This document shows, in pieces, positions 8,689 to 17,192 of a stretch of 64,000 bases of DNA. How positions within the stretch are numbered: the first letter of the stretch is position 1; each line of letters opens with the position of its first letter. Origin of the DNA: Tunturibacter gelidoferens (GTDB lineage: Bacteria; Acidobacteriota; Terriglobia; Terriglobales; Acidobacteriaceae); NCBI RefSeq assembly GCF_040358255.1, contig NZ_CP132938.1, forward strand, positions 2,728,001-2,792,000. Reading direction: 5' to 3'. A program made the translations under genes and the position numbers. Under the pieces are notes generated by a model. That model saw nothing but the letters and a program-made list of their open reading frames with translations, ran no database searches and was not told where the DNA came from.

Positions 8689-9111
8689 ATGAACGAACCA
8701 GAGATCATCCGCAGCATGCTCGGCGTGACCGCCAAAGAAAATCCGCGCACCATCGCAGTCATCGGCCTCTCGGAAGACCCTTCCAAACCCAGCCACTATG
8801 TCTCCGCCTACATGCAGCAGCATGGCTACAAGCTCTACCCAATCAATCCCTCCATCACGGAGGTTCTCGGCGAGCAGTCCTACGCGTCACTCTCCGACCT
8901 TCCCATCAAACCCGACATCGTCGATGTCTTCCGCCTGCCAAAGTTCATCCCCGCCATCGTCGACGAGATGATTCAGCTCGGTCTCCCGAACCTCTGGGTC
9001 CAGCAGGGAATCATCAACCTCGAAGCCGCCAACCGCGCCGAAGCTGCAGGAATTCAAGTCGTCATGGATCGCTGCATCATGGTCGAACACCGCTACCTGG
9101 CACCCAGATGA
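8689..9111 (+). CDS. CoA-binding domain protein (YccU-like)
   Basis: A 140-residue single-domain protein with the Rossmann-type CoA-binding fold: RTIAVIGLSEDPSKPSHYVS at residues 20-39, the YPINPSI segment, and a C-terminal VVMDRCIMVEHRYL with the conserved Cys. Family members bind CoA through this pocket; the biological role is poorly known. It starts 28 bases after the DinB gene and is followed by dsbD after 37 bases, all on the same strand. Confidence 0.9.
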   Translation: MNEPEIIRSMLGVTAKENPRTIAVIGLSEDPSKPSHYVSAYMQQHGYKLYPINPSITEVLGEQSYASLSDLPIKPDIVDVFRLPKFIPAIVDEMIQLGLPNLWVQQGIINLEAANRAEAAGIQVVMDRCIMVEHRYLAPR

Positions 9112-9148
9112 CAACACCCCACGTCGATACCCCTACAATTGGAACTGA

Positions 9149-11254
9149 ATGACTAACGTACGCAAACTATCCGCACTTCTAGCCCTCGCCTGCGCCCTCC
9201 TCCTCCAGACACCCGCGCACGCCCAGCTCCAGGTCGTCGGCGACGGCGGCCCCGGCCCCGTCAAAGCCCAGCATCTCACCGCGGAACTCGTCTCTCTCTC
9301 TCCCAGCATCGCCCCCGGCGGCACCGTCCAGGTTGGCCTCGTCCTCACCCTCGAAGAGCACTGGCACGTCTACTGGATCAACGCGGGCGACTCCGGCGAG
9401 CCACCCAAAATCACCTGGACCCTCCCCGAAGGCATCACCGCTGGCCCCATGCTCTTTCCCATCCCCAGCCGACTTCCGCTGGGCCCCCTCATGGACTTCG
9501 GCTACGAAGACGAGGTCGCCTTCCCCGTCCAACTCACCGCTGCCGACTCCCTCAAGCCCGGCCCCTTCCACCTCGACGCCAAGGTCAACTGGCTCGTCTG
9601 CCGCGAGGTCTGCATCCCCGGAAAAGCCCACCTCGGCCTCAACCTCAACGTTGTCCCCGGAGCCGCTCCAGCACAGCCTGTCGGCGCCGTAGGCGAGGCC
9701 CTCACCCTCATCCCCAAGCCCCTACCCGCCGACGCGAAGCTCACCATCACTGGCGGAAAGACCGACTTCGCCTTTAACCTCGTCACCGGTGGCCGCGAGA
9801 CTAACGCCGAGTTCTACCCCGCCGATCAGGATCAGATCGCCAACGCCGCGCCCCAACAGATCGAGCCCACCTCCGACGGCGTTCGCCTCTTCGTTCGCCG
9901 CTCCGACGATCTCAAGACTCTCCCCGCCCAGCTCCACGGTGTCCTCAAGCTCTCCGACACCGAAGCCTACGACGTCACCGCCCCCGTCACCTCCGGCGAA
10001 GTCGCCCCCATCCCAGGCAGCAAACTCCCCGGAGCACCCGCCACCAGCAGCGTCACCACACTTAGCGCCATCGGCCTGGCCTTTATAGGCGGCATCATCC
10101 TCAACCTCATGCCCTGCGTCTTCCCGGTCCTCTTCCTCAAAGGCCTCGCCCTCGTGCAGTCTTCCGGAGAAGAGCGCGACCGCCTGCGCAGTCACGGCAT
10201 CGTTTACACCCTCGGCATTCTCGTCTCCTTCTGGATCATCGTCGCTGCCCTGCTCATTCTCCGCGCCACCGGCAGTCAGGCCGGATGGGGCTTCCAGCTT
10301 CAATCCCCAACCTTCATCGCAGTCCTCGCCGCGGGCCTGTTCTTCTTCGCCCTCTCGCTCGCCGGACAGTTCGACCTCGGCCTCTCCCTCACCAGCGTAG
10401 GCGGCGGCCTCGCACAGAAGCAGGGCTACACCGGCAGCTTCTTCACCGGAGTCCTTGCGACCATCGTCGCCACACCCTGCACCGCGCCCCTCATGGGAGC
10501 CGCCATCGGCTTCGCCCTCGCCCAACCCGCCGGAGTCACCTTCGCCGTCTTCACTGCTCTCGGCCTGGGCCTGGCCACACCCTACCTCCTCCTCAGCTTC
10601 CAACCCGCATGGACCCGCATCCTCCCTCGCCCCGGCGCTTGGATGGAGATCCTCAAGCAGCTCACCGCCGTCCCCCTCTTTGGCACAGCCATCTGGCTCG
10701 CCTGGGTCTACGGCAACCTCCACAGCGGCAACAGCCAAGGCGTCGATAACCTCGCCCGGCTCCTCTGGTGCTTCCTCGCTCTCGCTATCGCAGGCTGGGC
10801 GCTCGGCAAATGGCCCGCAAGCTGGAAGAGCGCCATCGCGGCCCTCCTCATCGCCGCCCTCGGCCTGGCCATCCCTCTCTATCAACCGAAGGACACCACC
10901 CTTGTCTGGGCCCCCTACTCGCAACAAGCACTCGATCAAGCCCGCGCAGCCGGCCATCCCGTCTTCATCGACTTCACCGCCGCCTGGTGTCTCAGCTGTC
11001 AGGTCAACGAGCGCGCCGTACTCAAATCCGCCGACGTCCAGCGCCAGTTCAGCAAAAATAACGTCACCCTCCTCAAAGCCGACTGGACCCAGTACGACCC
11101 CGAGATCACCAAGCAACTCGCCTCGGTCAATCGCAGCGGCGTTCCCACCTACGTTATCTATCCCGCGATGAAGAACTCCTCCGCCGACGTACTCCCCGAA
11201 CTACTCACGAAAGACATCGTCCTCACCGCCCTCGAAAAGGACGTGAAGCCATGA
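9149..11254 (+). CDS. DsbD/ScsB-type thiol:disulfide interchange protein
   Basis: A 701-residue protein that moves electrons from cytoplasmic thioredoxin across the inner membrane to periplasmic disulfides. Order of parts: signal peptide 1-25 ending AHA; a periplasmic N-terminal domain with Cys151 and Cys155 (WLVCREVCIPG); a CcdA-like membrane domain with Cys323 (NLMPCVFPV) and Cys444 (ATPCTAPLMG); a C-terminal thioredoxin-like domain with CLSC at 614-617. All three redox pairs are present. The next gene overlaps by 4 bases, and a secreted redoxin follows, so this region looks like a periplasmic redox unit. Confidence 0.92.
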   Translation: MTNVRKLSALLALACALLLQTPAHAQLQVVGDGGPGPVKAQHLTAELVSLSPSIAPGGTVQVGLVLTLEEHWHVYWINAGDSGEPPKITWTLPEGITAGPMLFPIPSRLPLGPLMDFGYEDEVAFPVQLTAADSLKPGPFHLDAKVNWLVCREVCIPGKAHLGLNLNVVPGAAPAQPVGAVGEALTLIPKPLPADAKLTITGGKTDFAFNLVTGGRETNAEFYPADQDQIANAAPQQIEPTSDGVRLFVRRSDDLKTLPAQLHGVLKLSDTEAYDVTAPVTSGEVAPIPGSKLPGAPATSSVTTLSAIGLAFIGGIILNLMPCVFPVLFLKGLALVQSSGEERDRLRSHGIVYTLGILVSFWIIVAALLILRATGSQAGWGFQLQSPTFIAVLAAGLFFFALSLAGQFDLGLSLTSVGGGLAQKQGYTGSFFTGVLATIVATPCTAPLMGAAIGFALAQPAGVTFAVFTALGLGLATPYLLLSFQPAWTRILPRPGAWMEILKQLTAVPLFGTAIWLAWVYGNLHSGNSQGVDNLARLLWCFLALAIAGWALGKWPASWKSAIAALLIAALGLAIPLYQPKDTTLVWAPYSQQALDQARAAGHPVFIDFTAAWCLSCQVNERAVLKSADVQRQFSKNNVTLLKADWTQYDPEITKQLASVNRSGVPTYVIYPAMKNSSADVLPELLTKDIVLTALEKDVKP

Positions 11255-11661
11255 CCTCCCAGCCCGCCGAATCCACACAATCTGACGAACAAAAGATCCG
11301 CGCCCTCATCAACGCCTGGGGCGAAGCCTCCGAAGCCGGAGACCTCACCGCCCAGATGCAACTGATGACCGAAGACGTAGTCTTCCTCACCTCCGGCAGC
11401 GCCCCCATGCGCCGCAAGCAATTCGCTGAAGCCTTCTCCGCCATGGTCGCAATCGCGCACCTCACCTGCCGCTCCAACGTGCAGGAGATCACCATCAGCG
11501 GCGACCTCGCTCTCTGCTGGAATCTCCTCGAGGTCTCCTTCACTCCCGTCGAAGGCGGCGAAACTCGCAAACACGCTGGAAACGTCCTCACCGCACTCCG
11601 CCGCGGCCCCGATGGCCAGTGGCGCATCTGGCGCGACGCCAACCTCCTAACCCTCGCCTGA
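11251..11661 (+). CDS. SnoaL/NTF2-like protein (SgcJ/EcaC type)
   Basis: A 136-residue small cone-shaped NTF2-like domain. It begins with DEQKIRALINAWGEASEAGD, then a strand-rich core ending in RIWRDANLLTLA, the pattern of the SgcJ/EcaC-type SnoaL families. Its ATG overlaps the dsbD stop (ATGA), so translation is coupled to dsbD. No signal peptide is visible, so it should be cytoplasmic. Ligand or reaction unknown. Confidence 0.85.
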   Translation: MTSQPAESTQSDEQKIRALINAWGEASEAGDLTAQMQLMTEDVVFLTSGSAPMRRKQFAEAFSAMVAIAHLTCRSNVQEITISGDLALCWNLLEVSFTPVEGGETRKHAGNVLTALRRGPDGQWRIWRDANLLTLA

Positions 11662-11796
11662 TCACCGCGTCCCCTCAGTCGAGCGAATCCAACACATCTT
11701 CCATACTCCGGCGTCTAAACACTCAAGGCCTGGCAAATCTCGTATCACTGTTTTGCTGGCCTCGATATAGCCATCCGCAGTCGTGGAGGTGCTTCC

Positions 11797-12408
11797 TTGC
11801 ACAACAAGCCCCAACTCACACTGATCTTCGCCCTCATCCTCCTCATCGGCCTTCCCGTATTTGCCGTAGTTCCTGGAAATCCAGCCCCCGACTTCAAAGG
11901 CACCGACTCCAACGGCGCCCAGCACACACTCTCCGAATACCGCGGCAAGTTCGTCGTGCTCGAATGGGCCAACCAGGGCTGTCCCTACGACCGCAAACAC
12001 TACCTCAGCGGCAGCATGGAGTCGCAGCAGCGCGACTGGACCGCTAAGGGCGTCGTCTGGCTCTCCGTCATCTCCTCCGCCCCCGGCCAGCAGGGCTACG
12101 TCACCCCCGCGCAGGAGAACACCTACCTCAAGACCATGCACGCCGCACCCACCGCCGCCATCCTCGATCCCGACGGCGCCATCGGCCGCCTCTACGAAGC
12201 CAAGACCACCCCGCACATCTTCGTCATCGACCCCACCGGCAAGCTCATCTATCAGGGAGCCATCGACGACAAGCCAACCACAGATCAGGAAGACCTCAAA
12301 GGCGCACGCAACTACCTCAACGAAACCTTAACCGCCGCCTTGGCCGGCAAACCATTGCAGGTCGAGAGCACCCGCCCCTACGGCTGCTCCATCAAATACG
12401 CCCACTAA
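11797..12408 (+). CDS. Exported redoxin / thioredoxin-like protein
   Basis: A 203-residue redoxin with a signal peptide (residues 1-23, ending VFA). The AhpC/TSA-type core begins GNPAPDFKGTD, and the active-site motif is GCPYDRKH with Cys62; the usual second Cys of a CxxC is missing. A C-terminal Cys197 in PYGCSIKY may be the resolving residue, a pattern seen in related Bacteroidota/Acidobacteriota proteins. Start is TTG at 11797. It lies 135 bases after the dsbD-SnoaL pair and may receive electrons from DsbD; that link is inferred. Confidence 0.85.
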   Translation: MHNKPQLTLIFALILLIGLPVFAVVPGNPAPDFKGTDSNGAQHTLSEYRGKFVVLEWANQGCPYDRKHYLSGSMESQQRDWTAKGVVWLSVISSAPGQQGYVTPAQENTYLKTMHAAPTAAILDPDGAIGRLYEAKTTPHIFVIDPTGKLIYQGAIDDKPTTDQEDLKGARNYLNETLTAALAGKPLQVESTRPYGCSIKYAH

Positions 12409-12432
12409 TATTATCTTCTGATGAAACCGCCG

Positions 12433-12888
12433 CTAGATCTTGAACCACACCCGCGCGGCCTCTTTCAACTGCTCCTCACTCAACGAGATCTTCGTCTGAC
12501 CCACGGACCACTTGTGCCCAAACGGGTCGGTGAACTGGCCATAACGGTCGCCCCAGAACTGATCGGCCAGCGGCATCGTCACGGTTACACCCCCCGCAAC
12601 CGCTCGCTCCCAGAAGCTATCCACACCGGCCATCTGCAGATGAATCGTCACCGGGGACCCGCCCAGCGCCTCTGGCGTCGACGCCTTGCCTCCCCTCATC
12701 TCGGGGAAATCATCCGAAAGCATGATGCTTCCATCGCTGATCACAAGATGGGCATGCGTAATTTTGGTCGACTCCGGCATGTGATGCCGCACGATCTCCA
12801 TCGCCCCCAGGGCACTCTTGTAAAAATCGATCGCTGCCGCGGCGTCGCGAACAACCAGATAGGGGATAAGCGAAGGGTAGGATTCCAA
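12433..12888 (-). CDS. VOC family protein (PhnB/glyoxalase-like)
   Basis: A 151-residue protein of the vicinal-oxygen-chelate fold: two beta-alpha-beta-beta-beta modules, LIPYLVVRDAAAAIDFYKSA at the start and QFWGDRYGQFTDPFGHKW near the end. The GDRYGxFTDPFGHxW motif is characteristic of PhnB-like glyoxalase/bleomycin-resistance proteins. The substrate is unknown. It ends 24 bases from the convergent redoxin stop and lies downstream of rarA on the same strand. Confidence 0.9.
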   Translation of the reverse strand: MESYPSLIPYLVVRDAAAAIDFYKSALGAMEIVRHHMPESTKITHAHLVISDGSIMLSDDFPEMRGGKASTPEALGGSPVTIHLQMAGVDSFWERAVAGGVTVTMPLADQFWGDRYGQFTDPFGHKWSVGQTKISLSEEQLKEAARVWFKI

Positions 12889-12939
12889 GCGAGCACCTCA
12901 AGAGAGTGAATGATCCGGGAACCGAGCCAACTTATCACG

Positions 12940-14292
12940 TTACGGCTCCCGCTTTCGTCCCCTGTTCCGTGAAATGATCCGTGAAATCTCTTCCATCCGC
13001 TGCGCCAGCAGCTTCTCCCGTCCTTCATTCGTCGGATGATAGTAGCGCCGCCCCGCAAGTCCCGCCGGCAGACACTCCATATCAGCCACGCGACCATCTA
13101 CATCATGCGCGTACTGATAGTCCTTGCCGTAGTCGAGCGACTTCATCAACTTCGTCGGAGCATTCCGCAGATGCAGCGGCACCGGCTCCGCAGCCGTAGC
13201 TTCAATATCCGCCTTCACCGCTCCATAAGCCGTATAAACCGCATTCGACTTAGGTGCCAGCGCCAGATAAACCACCGCCTGCGCCAACGCCAGCTCCCCC
13301 TCCGGATGCCCCAGAAAGTGCATCGCATCCCGCGCGCTCAAACAAAGATTCAACGCCTCCGGAGCCGCCAACCCAATATCCTCCACCGCCATCCGCACAA
13401 TCCGCCGCGCGCAGTACATCGGATCTTCCCCAGCCTCCAGCATCCGACCCAGCCAGTACATCGCCGCATCCGGGTCCGAGTTCCTTACACTCTTATGCAG
13501 GGCCGAGATAATGTCATAGTGCTGCTCGCCCTTCTTGTCGTACAGCAACACCCTGCGCTGCAGCGCCTCCGCGGCAAGCGTCTTCGTGATCAGCTTTTCT
13601 CCGCGTCCCTCCGCAAGCTTTGCCGCCACATCCAGCGCATTCAATCCATTCCGCGCATCCCCACTGGAATAAGAAGCAATCGTAGCCAGCGCTTCTTCAT
13701 CCGCCTCAACGCCACTCGCTCCCAGCCCACGCTCAACATCCACCAACGCCCGCTGCAGCAGCCCAACCACCTGCTCCTCCGTCAACGCGACCAGCGTATA
13801 AACCCTGCACCGCGACAGCAGCGCCGCATTAATCTCAAACGAAGGATTCTCCGTCGTAGCCCCGATCAACCGGATCGTCCCCCGCTCCACATAAGGCAGA
13901 AATGCATCCTGCTGCGCCTTGTTGAAACGATGAATCTCATCCACAAACAGAATCGTCCGCGAGCCGAAGCTCGCCGCCTTCTCCGCCTCCACCATCACGT
14001 TCTTAATCTCTTTGATCCCACTCAACACCGCAGAGAACTCAATAAAGCTGGCCTGCGTCATCTGCGCAATAATCTTCGCCAGCGTAGTCTTCCCCGTGCC
14101 CGGAGGCCCCCAGAAGATCATCGACGTAGGATCATCCCCTTCAATCGCCAACCGCAGCGGCTTGCCTGGCCCCAACAGATGCTCCTGCCCGACATACTCC
14201 GCAAGCGTCCGCGGCCGCATCCTCTCCGCCAACGGCGCTTGCCGCCCACGCGCAGCCGGAGTGGCCATCGGACTAGCATCAAACAAACTCAT
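12940..14292 (-). CDS. rarA: Replication-associated recombination protein A (RarA/MgsA)
   Basis: A 450-residue AAA+ ATPase related to clamp-loader subunits; it acts at stalled replication forks. Walker A GPPGTGKTT is at residues 62-70 and Walker B ILFVDE at 114-119, followed by the HRFNKAQQDAFLP segment and sensor 1 LIGATTENPSFE. The C-terminal tetramerisation part contains YDIISALHKSVRNSDPDAA and YHPTNEGRE, both typical of RarA. A purine-rich GGGAGAGGA lies directly before the ATG. Length matches the family. Confidence 0.96.
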   Translation of the reverse strand: MSLFDASPMATPAARGRQAPLAERMRPRTLAEYVGQEHLLGPGKPLRLAIEGDDPTSMIFWGPPGTGKTTLAKIIAQMTQASFIEFSAVLSGIKEIKNVMVEAEKAASFGSRTILFVDEIHRFNKAQQDAFLPYVERGTIRLIGATTENPSFEINAALLSRCRVYTLVALTEEQVVGLLQRALVDVERGLGASGVEADEEALATIASYSSGDARNGLNALDVAAKLAEGRGEKLITKTLAAEALQRRVLLYDKKGEQHYDIISALHKSVRNSDPDAAMYWLGRMLEAGEDPMYCARRIVRMAVEDIGLAAPEALNLCLSARDAMHFLGHPEGELALAQAVVYLALAPKSNAVYTAYGAVKADIEATAAEPVPLHLRNAPTKLMKSLDYGKDYQYAHDVDGRVADMECLPAGLAGRRYYHPTNEGREKLLAQRMEEISRIISRNRGRKREP

Positions 14293-14344
14293 TCCTCTCC
14301 CTCACTCCCTGCCGCTACGATCTTTTCCCAAATCTCAACAACTA

Positions 14345-14420
14345 GTCGTCATCTCAACCACAGCAAAATCGTTATGCTGGCCACAGCAAAATCGCCGTCT
14401 TCTCAACCTCAGCAAAATCG
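14345..14420. repeat. Imperfect short tandem array next to R1 repeat
   Basis: Three degenerate units share the core CAGCAAAATCG, preceded by CATCTCAACC-like sequence, and lead straight into the full R1 copy at 14423. Two units begin with a version of the R1 5' arm (GTCATCTCAACC, GTCTTCTCAACC), so the array looks like repeated partial R1 copies. Confidence 0.6.
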
Positions 14421-14422
14421 TC

Positions 14423-14486
14423 GTCATCTCGACCGGAGGCGGCGTACTTTGCCGCCGCAGTGGAGAGACCCCCCGCATTTTGTCTT
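14423..14486. repeat. R1 dispersed hairpin repeat, copy A
   Basis: Begins GTCATCTCGACCG and ends with CAGTGGAGAGACCCCCC-type sequence. Between the arms is a hairpin GGCGGC / GCCGCC with a 7-base loop. It lies between rarA and the SpoU methylase gene. Related copies are at 17082-17150 and 19783-19905. Confidence 0.7.
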
Positions 14487-14516
14487 TGATGCACCTGCGC
14501 CGCAATACCGGACACA

Positions 14517-15359
14517 TCAAACACCCCTCTGTCGACTTGCCTCATACAACAACAGGCTACCCGCCACCGCAGCATTCAAGCTCTCCACCGGCCCGGGGCA
14601 GGGAATCGTTACCCGCCCATCGCACATCTCCAACCACTCCGCCGCCAACCCACTCCCTTCATTCCCGATCATCACCGCGCAATCCACCGCAAAATCCATC
14701 TCCCGCGCCGCAACCACGCCAAAATCCTCCACCCCCACAGCAGCAATCAACCGAACCCCACGTCCCTTCAACTCCGCAACCTCCGCAGCAGTCACCCCAA
14801 CCACCGGCACACGAAACACACTCCCCACGCTGGCCCGCAGCGCCTTCTGATTCCACGCACTCACTGTCCCCGGCGTCGTCAACACCCCACTCGCCCCAAA
14901 CGCCTCCGCCGACCGCACCAGAGTCCCCAGATTCCCCGGATCCTGCACTCCCGCCGCAATCAAAATCAAAGCGGCCCCCGAGCCTTCAAACAAATCCGCC
15001 AAAGTCCTCACAGGCGGCACCATCAAAGCCGCCACCCCCTGCGGCGACTGAGTCTCCACCACACTCCCAAACACCTCGTCCGTCAGCCGCAGCACCTCAA
15101 CCCCACGCGGTACAATCCCCGGCACCGTCCGCCGCTCACTCACAAACACCGTCTTCAGCACCATCCCGCTCCGCAGAGCTTCTTCCAGCAGATGATCACC
15201 TTCAATCGCGACCATCCCGCCACTCAACCGCGCATGGCCCTGAAACGCCGCCCGCAGCTGCTTCACCCGCGCATTCGCCCTGCTCGAAACCACCAACTCC
15301 GGAGTCTGCATCTCCCCAAATCTTACGCCGACCCTCTTCTCCGTCCGCTCCGCTGTCAT
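14517..15359 (-). CDS. TrmH/SpoU-family RNA 2'-O-methyltransferase
   Basis: A 280-residue SPOUT methyltransferase that methylates a ribose in tRNA or 23S rRNA. Residues about 20-95 form the N-terminal RNA-binding domain (SRANARVKQLRAAF, AIEGDHLLEEAL). The catalytic domain shows motif 1 (AAGVQDPGNLGTLVRSAEAF), motif 2 (VMIGNEGSGLA) and motif 3 (PCPGPVESLNAAVAGSLLLYE), which form the knot and bind SAM. The exact nucleotide target (RlmB-like or other) cannot be told. A second ATG at residue 17 is possible. It is divergent from tsaC. Confidence 0.93.
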   Translation of the reverse strand: MTAERTEKRVGVRFGEMQTPELVVSSRANARVKQLRAAFQGHARLSGGMVAIEGDHLLEEALRSGMVLKTVFVSERRTVPGIVPRGVEVLRLTDEVFGSVVETQSPQGVAALMVPPVRTLADLFEGSGAALILIAAGVQDPGNLGTLVRSAEAFGASGVLTTPGTVSAWNQKALRASVGSVFRVPVVGVTAAEVAELKGRGVRLIAAVGVEDFGVVAAREMDFAVDCAVMIGNEGSGLAAEWLEMCDGRVTIPCPGPVESLNAAVAGSLLLYEASRQRGV

Positions 15360-15453
15360 TGAGCCGACAGAGGCGGTATGCTAAGGTGCGAGACTGCGGC
15401 ATCGCAGCAGAACCCGGCCCCAGCGGACGGACTTACCGGCACAGGAGCAAGAT

Positions 15454-16098
15454 TTGACGGCCGAAACACTCCGTATCCATCCCGACGAGCCCGAACCAGC
15501 GCTCATCGAATACGTCGTCGCCAGCCTCAACAACGGCAACGTCGTCGCCCTCCCCACCGACACCTTCTACGGTCTCGCCGTCGATCCCGTCAATCTCCAG
15601 GCCGTCGATCGTATCTACGACCTCAAAGCCCGCGCTCGCCACAAACCTCTCTCGCTCCTCATCGCCGAGGTAGCCCAGGCCTACGAGATTGCCCGCCAGC
15701 TCGACTCCGCCTTCGACCGCCTCGCCGAAAAGTTCTGGCCCGGTCCGCTCACCATCGTCGTCAAAGCAGGCTCCAGGCTTCCCCTCCGCGTCACCGCCAA
15801 CACCGGCAACCTTGCCCTCCGCGTCCCCGAAGCCGCCATCCCCCGCGCTGTCGTCACCCGCCTCGGCCTTCCCATCACCGCTACCTCCGCCAACCTCGCC
15901 GGCTTTCCCGAGTGCGCCTACGCCAGCGGCGTCCTCGAGCAGCTCGGCGATAAGATCCCCCTCATCGTCGACGGCGGCCCCACCGCCCGCACCACCGCCA
16001 CCACCATCGTCGATCTCTCCGGCGGCGGCAACTCCTGGATGATCCTCCGCGAAGGAGCCATCCCCACCCACGAGATCGCCCTCGCCCTCCAGCACTAG
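15454..16098 (+). CDS. tsaC: L-threonylcarbamoyladenylate synthase (TsaC/Sua5/YrdC)
   Basis: A 214-residue enzyme that makes threonylcarbamoyl-AMP from threonine, bicarbonate and ATP, the first step of the t6A37 tRNA modification. The YrdC fold is clear: VVALPTDTFYGLAVDP near residue 30, the KARARHKPLSLLI Lys/Arg motif, WPGPLTIVVKA, LALRVPEAA, and the TATSANLAG motif. It lacks the Sua5 C-terminal domain, so it is the short TsaC-type form. Start is TTG at 15454 with AGGAG 8 bases upstream. A long inverted repeat follows the stop. Confidence 0.94.
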   Translation: MTAETLRIHPDEPEPALIEYVVASLNNGNVVALPTDTFYGLAVDPVNLQAVDRIYDLKARARHKPLSLLIAEVAQAYEIARQLDSAFDRLAEKFWPGPLTIVVKAGSRLPLRVTANTGNLALRVPEAAIPRAVVTRLGLPITATSANLAGFPECAYASGVLEQLGDKIPLIVDGGPTARTTATTIVDLSGGGNSWMILREGAIPTHEIALALQH

Positions 16099-16124
16099 CG
16101 ATTTATCTCCTCCCCCACCCTCTA

Positions 16125-16183
16125 CAACTTTTGCATCGAGCCTCACGGGTCCGACCCTGTAGACTAGCTCGATGCAAAAGTTG
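16125..16183. repeat. Perfect 17-bp inverted repeat after tsaC
   Basis: Arms 16125-16141 and 16167-16183 are perfect reverse complements (CAACTTTTGCATCGAGC), with a 25-base spacer that holds a small GGGT/ACCC stem. There is no T-tract, so this is either a long hairpin terminator/processing site or a dyad operator before ydcF at 16230. Confidence 0.75.
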
Positions 16184-16229
16184 AACTCTCTGGCATAGCC
16201 TTGGGCCTTCGCACGCTCTCTGGACAAAC

Positions 16230-16904
16230 ATGATCGCGCCTCAATCCAATCTGCGCAGCAGAAGCACAACCCGCGGTCTCCTCCTGCGCCGCCTCTTCGC
16301 GCTTTTGCTCATCATCGCCACAGCCTGGTGCATCTGGGTCTACGTGCAGATCGACACCGTCGCCCATCAGGACAACGCGCAGCCCGCCGACGCCATCGCC
16401 GTCTTCGGAGCGGCGGAGTATCTCGGCCATCCATCCCCCGTCCTTCACGCTCGTCTCGACCACGCCGTCGAGCTCTACCGCAAACAGATCGCCCCGCTCG
16501 TCATCACCCTCGGCGGCGGCACCGACAAAGACTCCGGCAACACCGAAGGCGGCGTCGGCCGCGACTACCTCCTCGCCAACGGCATTCCCTTCGCCAACAT
16601 CATCGCCGAAACCCGCTCCATCGACACCGAGCAGCAGGTCCACCGCCTCGCCGCCATCGCCCGCGAAAATAATCTCCACCACATCGTCGTCGTCTCCGAC
16701 GGCACCCATCTCTTCCGCATCCGCCAACTCTGCGAAGACGCCGGTCTCGACGTCTACACCTCACCGCGCCCCCTGCTCGGCCACATCAGCAACTACGACC
16801 TCACCATGCGTTATGTGCACGAGATCATCAGCTACACGGCCCTCCGGCTGAATGTGAACGTAAGCTTCCTGCACAGCTGGCTCGAAGGCAAACCCGACGT
16901 CTAG
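16230..16904 (+). CDS. YdcF/SanA-family (DUF218) membrane protein
   Basis: A 224-residue protein with one N-terminal membrane helix (about 20-38) and a DUF218 domain: DAIAVFGAAEY, RLDHAVELYRKQIAPLVITLGGG, and HHIVVVSDGTHLFRIRQL. Related proteins (YdcF, SanA, ElyC) act in envelope or peptidoglycan-precursor homeostasis; the precise role here is not known. Start ATG is 46 bases after a perfect 17-bp inverted repeat. It ends in a repeat-rich convergent gap. Confidence 0.9.
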   Translation: MIAPQSNLRSRSTTRGLLLRRLFALLLIIATAWCIWVYVQIDTVAHQDNAQPADAIAVFGAAEYLGHPSPVLHARLDHAVELYRKQIAPLVITLGGGTDKDSGNTEGGVGRDYLLANGIPFANIIAETRSIDTEQQVHRLAAIARENNLHHIVVVSDGTHLFRIRQLCEDAGLDVYTSPRPLLGHISNYDLTMRYVHEIISYTALRLNVNVSFLHSWLEGKPDV

Positions 16905-16940
16905 TTTGCTGCTGCCTTTGTCGTCGCCGTTGCCGCTGTT

Positions 16941-17052
16941 GTTGCTTGTCCCTTTGTTGTCATCCCGTAGGGATCTGCTTCTGCTGCTGCTGCCTTTGTC
17001 GTTGTCGTTGCTTGTCCCTTTGTTGTCATCCCGCAGGGATCTGCTTCTGCTG
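16941..17052. repeat. R2 repeat, two direct copies
   Basis: Two 46-base copies (16941-16986 and 17007-17052) are 66 bases apart and differ at one position, inside the loop of the hairpin ATCCC-GTA-GGGAT versus ATCCC-GCA-GGGAT. Each hairpin is followed by CTGCTTCTGCTG. Related longer-stem copies are at 22520-22647. The locus lies between the convergent ydcF and DUF92 genes. Confidence 0.75.
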
Positions 17053-17081
17053 TTACCTTTTCTTCCTAACTCACAGACTCC

Positions 17082-17150
17082 GTCATCTCGACCGAAGCAA
17101 TCGACAGCTTCACCGTCGGTTGCCCAGTGGAGAGACCCCCGTATTCCTCT
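17082..17150. repeat. R1 dispersed hairpin repeat, copy B
   Basis: Same outer arms as copy A (GTCATCTCGACCGAAG and CAGTGGAGAGACCCCCG), but the central stem is different: GCAATCGAC pairs with GTCGGTTGC, with one G-T pair. It lies just downstream of the DUF92 stop. Confidence 0.75.
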
Positions 17151-17192
17151 TCAAGTTTGTAGAAGCCAAATAGAAGCCCAACATGAGCACTC

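Noticed and set aside
9722..11116. 464-codon minus-strand open frame inside dsbD
   Set aside because: Glu/Gly-rich shadow produced by C-ending codons of dsbD on the other strand; no recognisable domain, while the plus-strand protein has full DsbD motifs.
14345..14440. Possible CRISPR array from repeated CAGCAAAATCG units
   Set aside because: Only three degenerate units with irregular spacing, no conserved 25-40 bp repeat and no cas genes nearby.
13036..14850. 604-codon plus-strand open frame across rarA
   Set aside because: Arg/Pro/Gln-rich and antisense to clear AAA+ motifs; a codon-bias shadow.
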